Counted from the stretch's first letter, positions 41,687 to 50,955 are shown. The stretch is 64,000 nt of DNA from Cyclonatronum proteinivorum (GCF_003353065.1 NZ_CP027806.1:2252501-2316500); one strand, 5' to 3'. Program-made: numbers and translations. The notes: a model not told the origin generated them from the sequence alone.

Positions 41687-43146
41687 TGCACATGGCCCGC
41701 GTGCTGATCGTCACGGATGTCCCCGAAAAATTTAAGCCGAAAGCTGGTTTTGCGCTCAAAACCATGCTTTCGGCTTTTTTTCGGTATGATGATATTCGTC
41801 ACGCAGCACCGGAAGAGGGGAGGCAGGCTGGTGAAAATCACATCCGTATTTATTACGGCCCTGATGCGCGCGCTCAAAGTGCGTTCTTTGACTTCAGCAT
41901 ACAAATGGCTGAGGATGCGCCCCTGTTTTTTGAGCGCGGGGAAGCGAGAAAGGTTTCCGATGTTTTTTATCCCCAGAAATTTCCGCAGCTGCCGCTTTTG
42001 TTTGGCAGTGATGGGGGGGATGCTTTGCCGGATTCATGCCGGTTTATGGTATGGGATGTAGTCGCTTCAGCCTTTTATTTTCTCAGTGACTGGGAGGCCT
42101 GGCTGCCGGGCCGACCGCAGGATGCACACGGGCGGCTGCCGTTTAAGGGGAGTCTTACGGATAAGCTTCAGCTGGGCGACCGCGCGATAGTTAATGAGTA
42201 TGCTGACATTCTGGCAGGATGTATTACATCTAAAAAAGGTCTTGCGCTGAATCCTAAAACGTATGGCGCGCATGCACTTGCGGCTTGTATCTCACATGAT
42301 TTCGACCGGATAAAAAAACGGTATAAGGGTACTTATGCACGGGAGCTGATCGAGATTCCGCTGCTAAATCCGCACGGGTATTCTGCAGAAAAACGGATGC
42401 GGCGCCTTCGGAAAACGATTACCGACCTGCTTCAGCCCGGTGATGGGTATGAGCGCTCCATACTCGGGATGTTTGCGCTCGAAGAGGAGCTTGGAATCAG
42501 GCCTACGGTGCTGGTGAAGTCCATCCTTCAAAAGCACAAAAATGATGCTGCCGACTACCTGGACTATCCGTTTTTTGAAACCATAACAGCATACGTGAGA
42601 CGGCTGGGCGGCGAAATCGGACTACACGCTTCGTATGAGGCTGGCTATAACGAGCCGTTTTTTCACGAAGAATGCCGCAAGTTATCTGCGCGGACGGGCG
42701 CGCTTGTGCAGTCTCATCGCTTTCATTATCTCAGGTATTTGCCTGAGCGCCTGCCGCGCCTGCTTGCGGCTGCCGGCATTCGCACGGACAGCTCTGTTGG
42801 CTGGGCCGAACGTGCAGGATTCAGAACCGGCTTCACCCATCCATACTTTTTGTTTGATCTGCAACGTAATGCAGCGGGTCCGGTTCTGGAAATTCCGCTG
42901 CCGATGATGGAGATGCACCTGCTCGACCGCATGCAGCTGAATCAGGAACGGGCGCTGGAGTATGCCTGCCGTCAGGTCGATCTGGTCAAAAAGCATGGCG
43001 GGGTATTGTGCTGGGATTTCCATCATCATGCCCTGGACGATGCTGAACTTGAAGGCGCCGGCTTTTTATTTGAGCGGGCTTTGAGGTATCTTCATCACCA
43101 AAATCCCATTTATTTAACCATGAGTCAGGTTTATGATTACATCTGA
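41686..43146 (+). CDS. DUF7033/polysaccharide deacetylase-like protein
   Basis: This 486-residue protein has an N-terminal domain (about 1-200) resembling DUF7033 and a C-terminal barrel of the polysaccharide deacetylase type: AACISHDFDRIKKRYKGTYA near residue 205 with the Asp pair, EIGLHASYEAGYNEPFFHEE with His, QSHRFHYLRY, DSSVGWAERAGFRTGFTHPY and LCWDFHHHAL. Such proteins occur in Bacteroidota envelope glycan clusters, but the substrate is unknown. The start is GTG at 41686, overlapping mnmA by 1 nt, or ATG at 41692. It overlaps the next gene by 14 nt. Confidence 0.75.
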   Translation: MHMARVLIVTDVPEKFKPKAGFALKTMLSAFFRYDDIRHAAPEEGRQAGENHIRIYYGPDARAQSAFFDFSIQMAEDAPLFFERGEARKVSDVFYPQKFPQLPLLFGSDGGDALPDSCRFMVWDVVASAFYFLSDWEAWLPGRPQDAHGRLPFKGSLTDKLQLGDRAIVNEYADILAGCITSKKGLALNPKTYGAHALAACISHDFDRIKKRYKGTYARELIEIPLLNPHGYSAEKRMRRLRKTITDLLQPGDGYERSILGMFALEEELGIRPTVLVKSILQKHKNDAADYLDYPFFETITAYVRRLGGEIGLHASYEAGYNEPFFHEECRKLSARTGALVQSHRFHYLRYLPERLPRLLAAAGIRTDSSVGWAERAGFRTGFTHPYFLFDLQRNAAGPVLEIPLPMMEMHLLDRMQLNQERALEYACRQVDLVKKHGGVLCWDFHHHALDDAELEGAGFLFERALRYLHHQNPIYLTMSQVYDYI

Positions 43147-43879
43147 GTTTAGGTCGGCCTTAGCCGTATTACTGCTCGTTTTATGTGCACCGCTGGCGCT
43201 TCAGGCACAGCATTTTGAAGGTGAAATCAGCTTTACCTTCACCGATACAGACGATAATACAACTGAAAAGCTTGAAATGCTGGTTGCAGAAAACCGGCTG
43301 GTTGTGAGAGGAAACATACGGGAGTATGTGGATTTACCGCTGTTTCAGGAGCTCATCACCATTCGGGCCGACCGCAACGATGTGCTTATTCATACCGATG
43401 ATGCCGTTTCGGCGGTGAATCTGGGCGAGCTTACGGCGGTAATCCGGCAGTTCATGAACAACAACCGTAACAGTCAGCCGCAGCAACAGGATCGCATTGC
43501 TGACCGCACGCGAATTGAGGAAACGCGCGAAACCCGCAGGATTCACGGCATGACGGCCCGTAAGTTCATCCTTCATGATCTTGAGCTCGAAAGCCGTGAA
43601 ACGCACCTTTGGCTCGCGGAAGCGGGAATCGACTGGGAACAGCTGCTTTCCCCGATAGATCAGCTTCTGCGTACGATTGGCGGCGGGGTAAGCCTAAGCT
43701 CGGTCAACTGGCCGCTCAGCATGACTCCGCTTTTGGTCGAAGACTACAACAACGGAACCCTGAGGGGAAAGATGGAAGTCACCCATCTTCAGCGAAGAGC
43801 CCTGACAGCCGATGAGCGTGATATTCCTTCAAACAAGCGGCAGATCTCTCTTTTCGAACTTATGATGGGACAGTTCTGA
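43133..43879 (+). CDS. Secreted DUF4412-like protein
   Basis: This 248-residue protein has a Sec signal peptide (SALAVLLLVLCAPLALQAQ) and starts its mature part HFEGEISFTF. The layout, an initial GEI-strand, then KLEMLVAENRLVVRG and a C-terminal segment with TPLLVEDYNNGTLRGKMEVT, resembles DUF4412 proteins of unknown function, which are periplasmic or outer membrane. The match is by pattern only. It overlaps the previous gene and follows mnmA in the same operon. Confidence 0.65.
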   Translation: MITSEFRSALAVLLLVLCAPLALQAQHFEGEISFTFTDTDDNTTEKLEMLVAENRLVVRGNIREYVDLPLFQELITIRADRNDVLIHTDDAVSAVNLGELTAVIRQFMNNNRNSQPQQQDRIADRTRIEETRETRRIHGMTARKFILHDLELESRETHLWLAEAGIDWEQLLSPIDQLLRTIGGGVSLSSVNWPLSMTPLLVEDYNNGTLRGKMEVTHLQRRALTADERDIPSNKRQISLFELMMGQF

Positions 43880-43920
43880 CGGTCTTAATTCCGGTAAATC
43901 AAATCCAATAAAAGATTTAT

Positions 43921-44697
43921 ATGATGATGGTTAACAAGCCGCAATCGCTGCTGAAAGTAATGTTGCTTCTCTTTTTTCTGGGAAGCTCAACAGGCTGTGC
44001 TTCTTTATTTTCGCCGGACACGCAGGACCGAATGCATGTGGTCAGCGGTTTCGACGCAAACTTACTGGAAGTGGACGACACCTTAACGCCTGATCCCGAA
44101 GTTGTCGCATTCATTGAAGGCTATGCTATTGAGTTAAACCGGATAATGAACCGGCGCATTACGGTGAGCCGGGGCGTAATTGAGCGGGGACAGCCCGAGA
44201 GTCCGCTTGGGAATTTAACCGCTGATATTCTCCGCTTCATGAGTGCCCGTGAGCTGGGACAGGAAGTTGATATTGCCATATTAAACCGCGGCGGCCTTCG
44301 CATTCCAATCCCTGAGGGGGATGTTACCGTTGGCACCATGTTCGAGCTCATGCCGTTCGAAAATTACATCACCCTGCTGCGTTTTGATGGACGTCAGATT
44401 ATGCAGCTGGCACAGGAATTGGCGGAGGAGGGAGGCGAACCGGTGAGCGGGCTGCGCATGCGGATTGCGGACGGCAGACCAACCGACCTGCTCATTAATG
44501 ATGACCGCGTTCGCCCGGAGCGCAGCTACTGGATTGCTACCAACAACTGGCTGGCTGATGGCGGCGGGCCCCTGCCAACGCTCTGGCAGCCACGGGAGCG
44601 GATCAATACGGACGTGCTTATCCGCGACGCCTTTATTGAGTACCTTAACACACAGCCCTATATCGAACCCCATACCGACGGAAGAATCCGCAGATAA
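43921..44697 (+). CDS. Lipoprotein with 5'-nucleotidase C-terminal domain
   Basis: This 258-residue protein has a lipoprotein signal (LLLFFLGSSTGC) and then the substrate-binding domain of UshA-type 5'-nucleotidases without the metal-binding phosphatase domain: ESPLGNLTADILRFMSAREL, DIAILNRGGLRIPIPEGDVT, FELMPFENYITLLRFDGRQI, VSGLRMRIADGRPTDLLIND and YWIATNNWLADGGGP. The phosphatase domain is encoded by the next gene 15 nt downstream. The two presumably assemble or cooperate in the periplasm. The initiator may be any of three consecutive ATG codons. Confidence 0.88.
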   Translation: MMMVNKPQSLLKVMLLLFFLGSSTGCASLFSPDTQDRMHVVSGFDANLLEVDDTLTPDPEVVAFIEGYAIELNRIMNRRITVSRGVIERGQPESPLGNLTADILRFMSARELGQEVDIAILNRGGLRIPIPEGDVTVGTMFELMPFENYITLLRFDGRQIMQLAQELAEEGGEPVSGLRMRIADGRPTDLLINDDRVRPERSYWIATNNWLADGGGPLPTLWQPRERINTDVLIRDAFIEYLNTQPYIEPHTDGRIRR

Positions 44698-44712
44698 ATC
44701 CCTTATTGAGCT

Positions 44713-45657
44713 ATGCTGAACAGAAGAGCATTTTTAAAGCAAATTGCAACTGCCGGAGCCGGTTTGGGCCTTGTAGGTCTCACTCCGCTCCTGAGTTATG
44801 GCAACCGCCGCAGTTCGACCAAGACCATCACCATCATGCACACCAACGATACGCATGCGCGTATTGACCCTTTCCCGATGGGGGCAGGCCGGTATGAAGG
44901 ACTTGGCGGTGCGGCGAGAAGAGCGGCGCTTATCCAGAAAATCAGAGCGCAACAGCCGAACAATCTTCTTCTCGACGCAGGAGATACGTTTCAGGGCACG
45001 CCCTATTTCAATTTTTACGGCGGGGCCCTTGATTTTGAGCTTATGTCCATGATGGGCTACGACGCAAGTACGATTGGAAATCACGAATTCGATAATGAGG
45101 TCAAGGGTTTTGTGGATGTTGCCCCTAAAGCGAACTTCCCCTTTGTGATTTCAAACTATGATTTTTCCGGCGCGCCGGATATGGGCGCATTCACCCGCGA
45201 AGTGCTCATTAAAGATGTAGATGGCGTCAGGATCGGTATTTTTGGACTCGGCATTGCTTTCGACGGGCTTGTGCTCCCGCATTTACATCAGGGCGTTTCA
45301 TATATACGCCCGCAGCTTGTGGCGCGTCAGCTTGTACGCAGGCTGCGTGTTGATTACGCCTGCGATATGGTCGTATGCCTGAGTCATCTCGGACTCGAAT
45401 ACAGCACATACCGCCCGAGTGATATGGTGATTGCACAGGAAGTGGATGGCATAGATCTGATTATCGGCGGACACACGCACACCTTGCTCGATGAGCCCCG
45501 CATTATTGAGAAAGGCAGCGGCAGACCCACCGTGATTTCACAGGTAGGACACGCAGGTGTAGTCCTGGGCCGGCTTGATTTTGAGTTCGACCGAACGAAC
45601 CGAATCCGCCGTGTGCTTGTTGCCAACCAAGAAGTTAACCCGGAAACGGCCGGGTAA
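44713..45657 (+). CDS. Tat-exported 5'-nucleotidase-type metallophosphatase domain
   Basis: This 314-residue calcineurin-like phosphatase begins with a twin-arginine signal (NRRAFLKQIATAGAGLGLVG). Metal motifs of UshA follow in order: IMHTNDTHARIDPF, LDAGDTFQGTPYFNFY, IGNHEFDNEVKGF, VCLSHLGLEYSTYRPSD and IIGGHTHTLLDEPR. It ends where the C-terminal nucleotidase domain would begin; that domain is encoded separately by the gene just upstream. Together they would hydrolyse extracellular nucleotides or UDP-sugars. Confidence 0.92.
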   Translation: MLNRRAFLKQIATAGAGLGLVGLTPLLSYGNRRSSTKTITIMHTNDTHARIDPFPMGAGRYEGLGGAARRAALIQKIRAQQPNNLLLDAGDTFQGTPYFNFYGGALDFELMSMMGYDASTIGNHEFDNEVKGFVDVAPKANFPFVISNYDFSGAPDMGAFTREVLIKDVDGVRIGIFGLGIAFDGLVLPHLHQGVSYIRPQLVARQLVRRLRVDYACDMVVCLSHLGLEYSTYRPSDMVIAQEVDGIDLIIGGHTHTLLDEPRIIEKGSGRPTVISQVGHAGVVLGRLDFEFDRTNRIRRVLVANQEVNPETAG

Positions 45658-45717
45658 ACGAGTGAATGAAAAGACCAATTCCTGCCGGGCTGCGACTTCC
45701 CGGTTGAATCTCAAATT

Positions 45718-46884
45718 ATGCTGATGTCTTCGATTAACGTTTTACTACTTGGTTCAACCGGCTCCATCGGAACACAAACGCTCGATATTATTCGCGCCAA
45801 TCCGGATAAATTCCGGGTTTCCGGCCTTACAGCCAACAGCAACTGTACGCTTCTCGCCGAACAAATCGCGGAATTCAGGCCGCCGGTAGCGGTCATTGCA
45901 AGTGAGGATAAACGAGCGGAACTGATTGAAAAACTCGCTGGACGTTCACCCCAGACCCAAATTTTATCCGGCTATGATTCCGTAGTGGACATCAGCCGGG
46001 AGCTGAGCTACGATGTATTGCTGAACGCACTTGTTGGGTTTTCCGGCTTCAGACCGACAACAGAAGCGCTGAAGGCCGGCCGTAAGGTAGCGCTTGCGAA
46101 TAAGGAATCGCTGGTCGTAGGAGGGGAGCTCCTTCAGAAATACACCAAAGACGGAATCAGCAATCTGATTCCGGTTGACTCCGAACACAGTGCCATTTTG
46201 CAGTGCCTGATCGGGGAAGAAGGAAATGCTATTGAAAAACTCCTGATCACAGCCAGCGGCGGCCCGTTTCGTACGCTTCCGCTTGATCAGATGGCCGGTA
46301 TCACTCCGGAACGTGCGCTGAAACATCCGAACTGGTCCATGGGAGCCAAAATCACCATAGATTCGGCGACCATGATGAACAAAGGCCTTGAGATTATCGA
46401 AGCCTACTGGCTTTATCATTTGCCGCTGCATAAAATTCAAGCCGTGATTCATCCGCAGAGTATTATTCACTCCATGGTCACCTTCGAAGATGGCTCGACC
46501 AAAGCACAAATGGGGTACCCGGATATGAAAGTCCCGATTCAGTATGCCCTGACCTGGCCTGCACGCATACCACTCGAAACCCCGCGCATGGACTTTTCAA
46601 CGCTGCGGGAGCTCACCTTTGAGGAAGTTGATTTTGCCCGCTACCCTTGTCTTAAGCTTGCCCTTGAAGCCATTGATTCCGGTGGTTTTGCCCCGGCTGT
46701 GCTGAATGCCGCCAATGAAATAGCCGTACACCGCTTTCTGAACAGGGAGATTCCGTATATTGGCATTCCGAAAATTGTTTCTGAAGCCCTTCTCTCCGTT
46801 CAGCCCGATTCAGACATCACAATGGAAGCGCTGGTTGCTGCCGATGAGGAGACAAGAGCTTTTGCTGCACAATTGTCAATCTGA
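45718..46884 (+). CDS. dxr: 1-deoxy-D-xylulose 5-phosphate reductoisomerase
   Basis: This 388-residue enzyme makes 2-C-methyl-D-erythritol 4-phosphate in the MEP isoprenoid pathway. It has the NADPH-binding GSTGSIGTQTLDIIRANPDK, ALANKESLVVGGELLQ, PVDSEHSAILQCL, TASGGPFR, HPNWSMGAKITIDSATMMNK (with the flexible loop) and DFARYPCLKLALEAIDSGG. The start may be ATG 45718 or 45724. It heads a run with rseP, psd and pssA. Confidence 0.96.
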   Translation: MLMSSINVLLLGSTGSIGTQTLDIIRANPDKFRVSGLTANSNCTLLAEQIAEFRPPVAVIASEDKRAELIEKLAGRSPQTQILSGYDSVVDISRELSYDVLLNALVGFSGFRPTTEALKAGRKVALANKESLVVGGELLQKYTKDGISNLIPVDSEHSAILQCLIGEEGNAIEKLLITASGGPFRTLPLDQMAGITPERALKHPNWSMGAKITIDSATMMNKGLEIIEAYWLYHLPLHKIQAVIHPQSIIHSMVTFEDGSTKAQMGYPDMKVPIQYALTWPARIPLETPRMDFSTLRELTFEEVDFARYPCLKLALEAIDSGGFAPAVLNAANEIAVHRFLNREIPYIGIPKIVSEALLSVQPDSDITMEALVAADEETRAFAAQLSI

Positions 46885-46918
46885 TTTTTTTCAAAACGTA
46901 TCATCCTAAACTTAATCT

Positions 46919-48271
46919 ATGGAATTCATTACAGGTATCGGCGTCACAATCTTACTGTTTGTCGCAGCTATCTTCATACTTGTACTCGTGCATGAGCTGG
47001 GACACTTCTTGGCAGCAAAAGCTTTCGGTATGCGGGTTGAGCAATTTTCAGTAGGTTTCCCGCCCCGCCTTTTCGGAAAGAAAATTGGAGATACCGACTA
47101 TTGCATTTCTGCAACACCGCTGGGCGGTTACGTGAAGATTGCAGGCATGATTGATGAGACCAATGACGGGCGGTTTCTGGCACAGGAGCCCCAACCCTGG
47201 GAGTTCCGCTCAAAACCGGTATGGCAGCGACTGATTGTTATGGTCGCGGGGGTAGCCTTTAATATTTTGCTGGCTGCACTCATCTTTGCCATGCTGTTGC
47301 TGTACTATGGCCGTGAAATGATTCCTGCCGACAATGTTGGTGCGATGTACATCCCGGAAACTTCCGTTGCTCACGAAATCGGGTTTCAGACGGGAGATGA
47401 GCTCATTTACATCAACGGTGTGCGTCCGGAGCTGTACCACAGCGGCAATATGGTCCCCATCGGAGAGCTGACCCGCAGCAACCTGACCTTTACCGTACTT
47501 CGCGATGGTGCAGAACACACCATTCAGGCACCATCCAACTTCTTAGACTACCTGAACCGAAACCCTGAGTTTTTATTTGTTACCTATGCCGTACCCAGTG
47601 AAATTGCGGCTGTTGTGCCCGATTCACCGGCCTATGAAGCCGGCTTAAAGACTGGTGACCAGGTAGTCGAAATTGACGGTGCGCCGGTTAATTTCTTTCT
47701 TCAGATGTCGCATATCATTCGCAGTTCTGAAGGACCCTTGTTCCTTACGGTACTTCGCGACGGTGAGCGGCTGAATCTGGAAGTAACACCCAATCCAGAT
47801 ACGCGGCTGATTGGGGTAGGGATGATTGATCCCGTGGAATATTTCGGGGTTATCTACCAAAATGTCGGGCTTTTAACGGCACTCGGTGGCGGCTTTCAGG
47901 AAACCTGGGAAACGACAACCGGTATGCTCAGCGCTTTCGGGATGATGTTCCGGGGAACCATATCCTTTCGGGATAATCTCGGCGGACCTGTTGCAATTGC
48001 TTCCGTAACGCGGGAAGCAACAGACAGCGGAGGCGTGCGCGGCTTCTGGTTTCTGGTCGCTTTTCTGAGCATTTCACTGGCAATCGTCAACATGCTGCCC
48101 ATTCCGGTCCTTGACGGGGGTCATGTGATGTTTTTGCTTTATGAAGCTGTAACCCGCCGCGAACCTACAGTGAAAGTGCGCATGGCACTACAGCAAATTG
48201 GTCTCATCTTTATTATCGGGCTGTTTATCTTTGTGACATTCAACGACGTCATGCGACACATCATTAATTAA
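46919..48271 (+). CDS. rseP: Site-2 protease RseP (zinc metalloprotease)
   Basis: This 450-residue inner membrane protease cleaves regulatory membrane proteins. HELGH lies in FILVLVHELGHFLAAKAFGM in the first membrane segment. Two PDZ domains follow (VAHEIGFQTGDELIYINGVR and SPAYEAGLKTGDQVVEIDGA). The third metal ligand motif is NMLPIPVLDGGHVMFLLYEA near the C-terminus. It follows dxr by 34 nt, a common order, and psd starts 4 nt after its stop. Confidence 0.95.
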   Translation: MEFITGIGVTILLFVAAIFILVLVHELGHFLAAKAFGMRVEQFSVGFPPRLFGKKIGDTDYCISATPLGGYVKIAGMIDETNDGRFLAQEPQPWEFRSKPVWQRLIVMVAGVAFNILLAALIFAMLLLYYGREMIPADNVGAMYIPETSVAHEIGFQTGDELIYINGVRPELYHSGNMVPIGELTRSNLTFTVLRDGAEHTIQAPSNFLDYLNRNPEFLFVTYAVPSEIAAVVPDSPAYEAGLKTGDQVVEIDGAPVNFFLQMSHIIRSSEGPLFLTVLRDGERLNLEVTPNPDTRLIGVGMIDPVEYFGVIYQNVGLLTALGGGFQETWETTTGMLSAFGMMFRGTISFRDNLGGPVAIASVTREATDSGGVRGFWFLVAFLSISLAIVNMLPIPVLDGGHVMFLLYEAVTRREPTVKVRMALQQIGLIFIIGLFIFVTFNDVMRHIIN

Positions 48272-48275
48272 GCTT

Positions 48276-48932
48276 ATGTTTGCAAAAGAAGGCTACTCAA
48301 TTATCGGTACGGCAATTGTCATCTCCATTCTCCTGTCTGTCATAGGCGCGTTTGCTGGTGGCGTTGTTGCATGGGTGCTTTATATCCTGGCTGTGCTAAC
48401 TACAGCATTCACCCTTTACTTCTTCAGGGACCCGGAAAGAAATCCGCCGGATGGTTTTGAAGACAAGCTGATAGCGCCGGCTGACGGCAAAGTTATTTTA
48501 CTGATTAATGGCCTGAAGCATGACTTTTTTGATGAACCCTGTACGCAGATCAGTATTTTTTTGTCCCCGCTTGATGTTCACGTGAACAGGGTACCTGCAA
48601 GCGGAAAAATTGTTCAGGCAGACTATTATCCCGGCGAATATCTCGTTGCATGGCATGAAAAAGCTTCCGAGCTGAACGAGCGATCTGAATTTGGCATGGT
48701 TCATCCTTCGGGCGGAAAAGTTTTCTTTCGGCAGATTACCGGGTATATCGCAAGAAGAATTGTTTTTGATCTGAAGGAAGGAGACGAAGTAAGTGCAGGA
48801 GACAAATTTGGCATGATGAAATTCGGATCACGAATGGATATTCTCGTTCCTGACTCCATGAAACTTTTGGTCAAACCCGGCGACCGAACCGTCGCCGGTG
48901 AATCGCTTATGGGCATTTTTAAATCAAGCTGA
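48276..48932 (+). CDS. psd: Phosphatidylserine decarboxylase
   Basis: This 218-residue proenzyme of the short Psd type makes phosphatidylethanolamine. Two membrane segments lie at residues 8-50, then FFRDPERNPPDGFEDKLIAP, ADGKVILL, ISIFLSPLDVHVNRVPASGK and the C-terminal LGIFKSS-like MMKFGSRMDILVPDSMKLLV. The family self-cleaves at a conserved Gly-Ser; here KFGSRMDI fits. The pyruvoyl group forms from that Ser. pssA follows directly. Confidence 0.93.
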   Translation: MFAKEGYSIIGTAIVISILLSVIGAFAGGVVAWVLYILAVLTTAFTLYFFRDPERNPPDGFEDKLIAPADGKVILLINGLKHDFFDEPCTQISIFLSPLDVHVNRVPASGKIVQADYYPGEYLVAWHEKASELNERSEFGMVHPSGGKVFFRQITGYIARRIVFDLKEGDEVSAGDKFGMMKFGSRMDILVPDSMKLLVKPGDRTVAGESLMGIFKSS

Positions 48933-48933
48933 T

Positions 48934-49824
48934 GTGATACAACGAGGCGTAAAAACATCGGTACCGCGAAAAAGGCGTAAGATCAAAGGCAGGGGCAAAG
49001 AGTTCCGACAGAAAGCCAATGTGCGCTTTCAGGAACGCATTAAGAAGCCCATTCCGAGATCAGTTGTGCCCAGTTTCTTTACGCTCATGAACCTGTTTTC
49101 CGGTTTTCTCGCCATTCTGATGGTGTTTGAAGGAAAACTTGCCACAGCGGCCTGGCTTATCGTGCTTGCCGCTTTTTTTGACGTACTTGACGGATTCATG
49201 GCCCGTCTCACCAACGGAGACAGCGTTTTTGGCATTGAGCTTGATTCCCTCAGCGATATCGTCTCTTTTGGCGCAGCACCGGGAATTCTGGTCTATGCAT
49301 GGCTTTTTTCGGCACCAACACCCGGACCCGCAAATATTGCGTTGCCACTTGTTGCCGCGCTTCCGGCCCTTTGCGGTGCTATACGACTCGCCCGCTTTAA
49401 TATCGACGCCAAAGCCGAGCCTTCCTCCTTCTTTAAAGGACTCCCCATCCCGGCACAGGCCATGATGCTCGTTGCCTTTTTCCTCACTTTTCAAAACAAC
49501 CTCGAGTTTTTCGAGATTTTTAAGCACGGTGCCAATTCAGTCATCATCCCCACTATCATCATCCTTTCATTACTGATGGTGAGCACCGTGCCCTTTGATA
49601 AAGTGCCCCGCTTCAATAAAGAGTACATGCGTCAGAACCGGCCGCTTGTATTCCTTTTTATCGTTTATGCCCTGACCATCATCATACTGCAGGAATACGG
49701 TCTGATGATTGTTTTCACCATTTTTATTTTGCGCGGGCTGATCATGTTCGGGATTCAGTTTTGGGATGATGTTATGGGGGATGAATCCGAAACGGAATCA
49801 GATCCGCAGCAATCAGCCGGCTGA
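48934..49824 (+). CDS. pssA: CDP-diacylglycerol--serine O-phosphatidyltransferase
   Basis: With the GTG at 48934 the protein has 296 residues and begins MIQRGVKTSVPRKRRKIKG, a basic cytoplasmic arm; an in-frame GTG at 48898 inside psd is less likely. The CDP-alcohol phosphatidyltransferase motif is DVLDGFMARLTNGDSVFGIELDSLSDIVSFG (D-x2-DG-x2-AR with the downstream Asp pair), followed by several membrane segments. It makes phosphatidylserine, which Psd decarboxylates; the two genes lie side by side. Confidence 0.94.
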   Translation: MIQRGVKTSVPRKRRKIKGRGKEFRQKANVRFQERIKKPIPRSVVPSFFTLMNLFSGFLAILMVFEGKLATAAWLIVLAAFFDVLDGFMARLTNGDSVFGIELDSLSDIVSFGAAPGILVYAWLFSAPTPGPANIALPLVAALPALCGAIRLARFNIDAKAEPSSFFKGLPIPAQAMMLVAFFLTFQNNLEFFEIFKHGANSVIIPTIIILSLLMVSTVPFDKVPRFNKEYMRQNRPLVFLFIVYALTIIILQEYGLMIVFTIFILRGLIMFGIQFWDDVMGDESETESDPQQSAG

Positions 49825-49876
49825 AAACAGCCGCTTTAGACAAAACACAACTTCCATACCCGCACCTTTTTCTTTC

Positions 49877-50626
49877 ATGACCTCTCTATTTGTGCTTGAT
49901 ATTGACGGCTGTATTACCATGCCCTTTCAAACTCCGGACTGGCAGGCACTAACCCGGCTTCGCGAGCTGAATGACCTAAGCCGTTTACGACCTGAAATCC
50001 CTGCACTGAGTATTTGCAGCGGCAGGCCTCAGCCCTATGTTGAAGCTGTAGGGCAGTGGCTCGGCATGTACAAGCCCCTCATTTTTGAAAGCGGCGGCGG
50101 CATGTTTGATCCGCGGGATGTTTCCCTGCACTGGCCGGAATCCCTAACTCCCGAACGCGAACAGATCATTCAGGAAATACGCGAATGGGTAGCTGCAGAC
50201 ATCATTGCAACACATGAAGGCGCTGTCAGCGAATTCACCAAACGAACCGATGTTGGGATCATTCATCCGCACGAGTCTGCCATCATAAAGATGTATGAAA
50301 AAGTTTGTGCCCGAATCGCCGCTGATTACCCGGATTTTGAAGTACATCGCACTGAAATTTCGATCAATATCATTATGAAAGGTGCCAATAAGGGCAGCGG
50401 ACTGCGATGGCTCTCACAGCTGTGCGATGTGCCGCTCAGTGATATCGCTTATATCGGGGACAGTAGCGGCGATATTCCCGCACTTGAAATTGCCGGCACG
50501 GGCTTTACACCTGCAAACGGGATTGGTACACTCAAAAAAATGGCAGGTGTGCATACGACAAAAGGAAAAGCAACTGAAGGGGTGATTGAAGCCTATCATC
50601 ACATTATCGAGCGGAACAAATCTTAA
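49877..50626 (+). CDS. HAD-superfamily sugar-phosphatase-like hydrolase
   Basis: From the ATG at 49877 the 249-residue protein starts MTSLFVLDIDGCITMPFQTP, with the two catalytic Asp in LDIDGC. HAD motif II is SICSGRP and motif III/IV is NKGSGLRWL and YIGDSSGDIPALEIAG. The cap and length fit subfamily IIB (Cof, sucrose-phosphatase-like or phosphoglycolate phosphatase-like). A longer reading from 49766 overlaps pssA and adds a non-conserved arm, so it is rejected. The substrate is not readable. Confidence 0.85.
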   Translation: MTSLFVLDIDGCITMPFQTPDWQALTRLRELNDLSRLRPEIPALSICSGRPQPYVEAVGQWLGMYKPLIFESGGGMFDPRDVSLHWPESLTPEREQIIQEIREWVAADIIATHEGAVSEFTKRTDVGIIHPHESAIIKMYEKVCARIAADYPDFEVHRTEISINIIMKGANKGSGLRWLSQLCDVPLSDIAYIGDSSGDIPALEIAGTGFTPANGIGTLKKMAGVHTTKGKATEGVIEAYHHIIERNKS

Positions 50627-50650
50627 CAACAGATTAGCCTGCAGATTTTA

Positions 50651-50678
50651 ATTGCCGTCTCTACATTTCTTATATTTC
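50651..50678 (+). promoter_or_regulatory. Weak promoter candidate upstream of hppD
   Basis: ATTG (50651-50654) and TATATTTC (50671-50678) resemble the promoter pattern seen elsewhere here, but the spacing is only 16 nt and the last base differs. If used, the family II repeat would lie in the leader of hppD. Confidence 0.3.
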
Positions 50679-50707
50679 GGCCATGTAAACTGGAAGCGCT
50701 TTTTTGT

Positions 50708-50923
50708 CCCGTATTATTCACCACTTCGCAAAATATCCGGTATGAAGCGGATGTTTTGCCGGCAGCCTAAAAAATCCTTCTTCGGAAGTCAGTTTTAACC
50801 TGAAAGCTGCATTTTTTCTGTCCGCATACAACATCTTGATGGCATACTCAGGGTACTTTCGTACCGCTAAATACACCTTCATATTTTGTGCGGCCTCGGA
50901 ATAATCCTGGTGAATCTTTCGGG
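50708..50923 (+). repeat. Palindromic intergenic repeat family II, copy 2
   Basis: The 216-nt element starts CCCGTATTATTCACCA and ends CTGGTGAATCTTTCGGG, imperfect inverses of each other. The interior shares CTCAGGGTAC-nnnn-GTACC with copy 1, and the order and spacing to the right end (about 62 nt) are the same. It fills most of the 329-nt gap between the HAD gene and hppD. The remaining sequence has a weak promoter-like site and no ORF I would support. Confidence 0.65.
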
Positions 50924-50955
50924 AAAGCGCCTAATCATTCAAATTCAAACAAATT

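Noticed and set aside
48898-48933. Upstream GTG start of pssA overlapping psd
   Set aside because: The extra 12 residues are psd codons in another frame. GTG at 48934 gives a normal family start directly after the psd stop.
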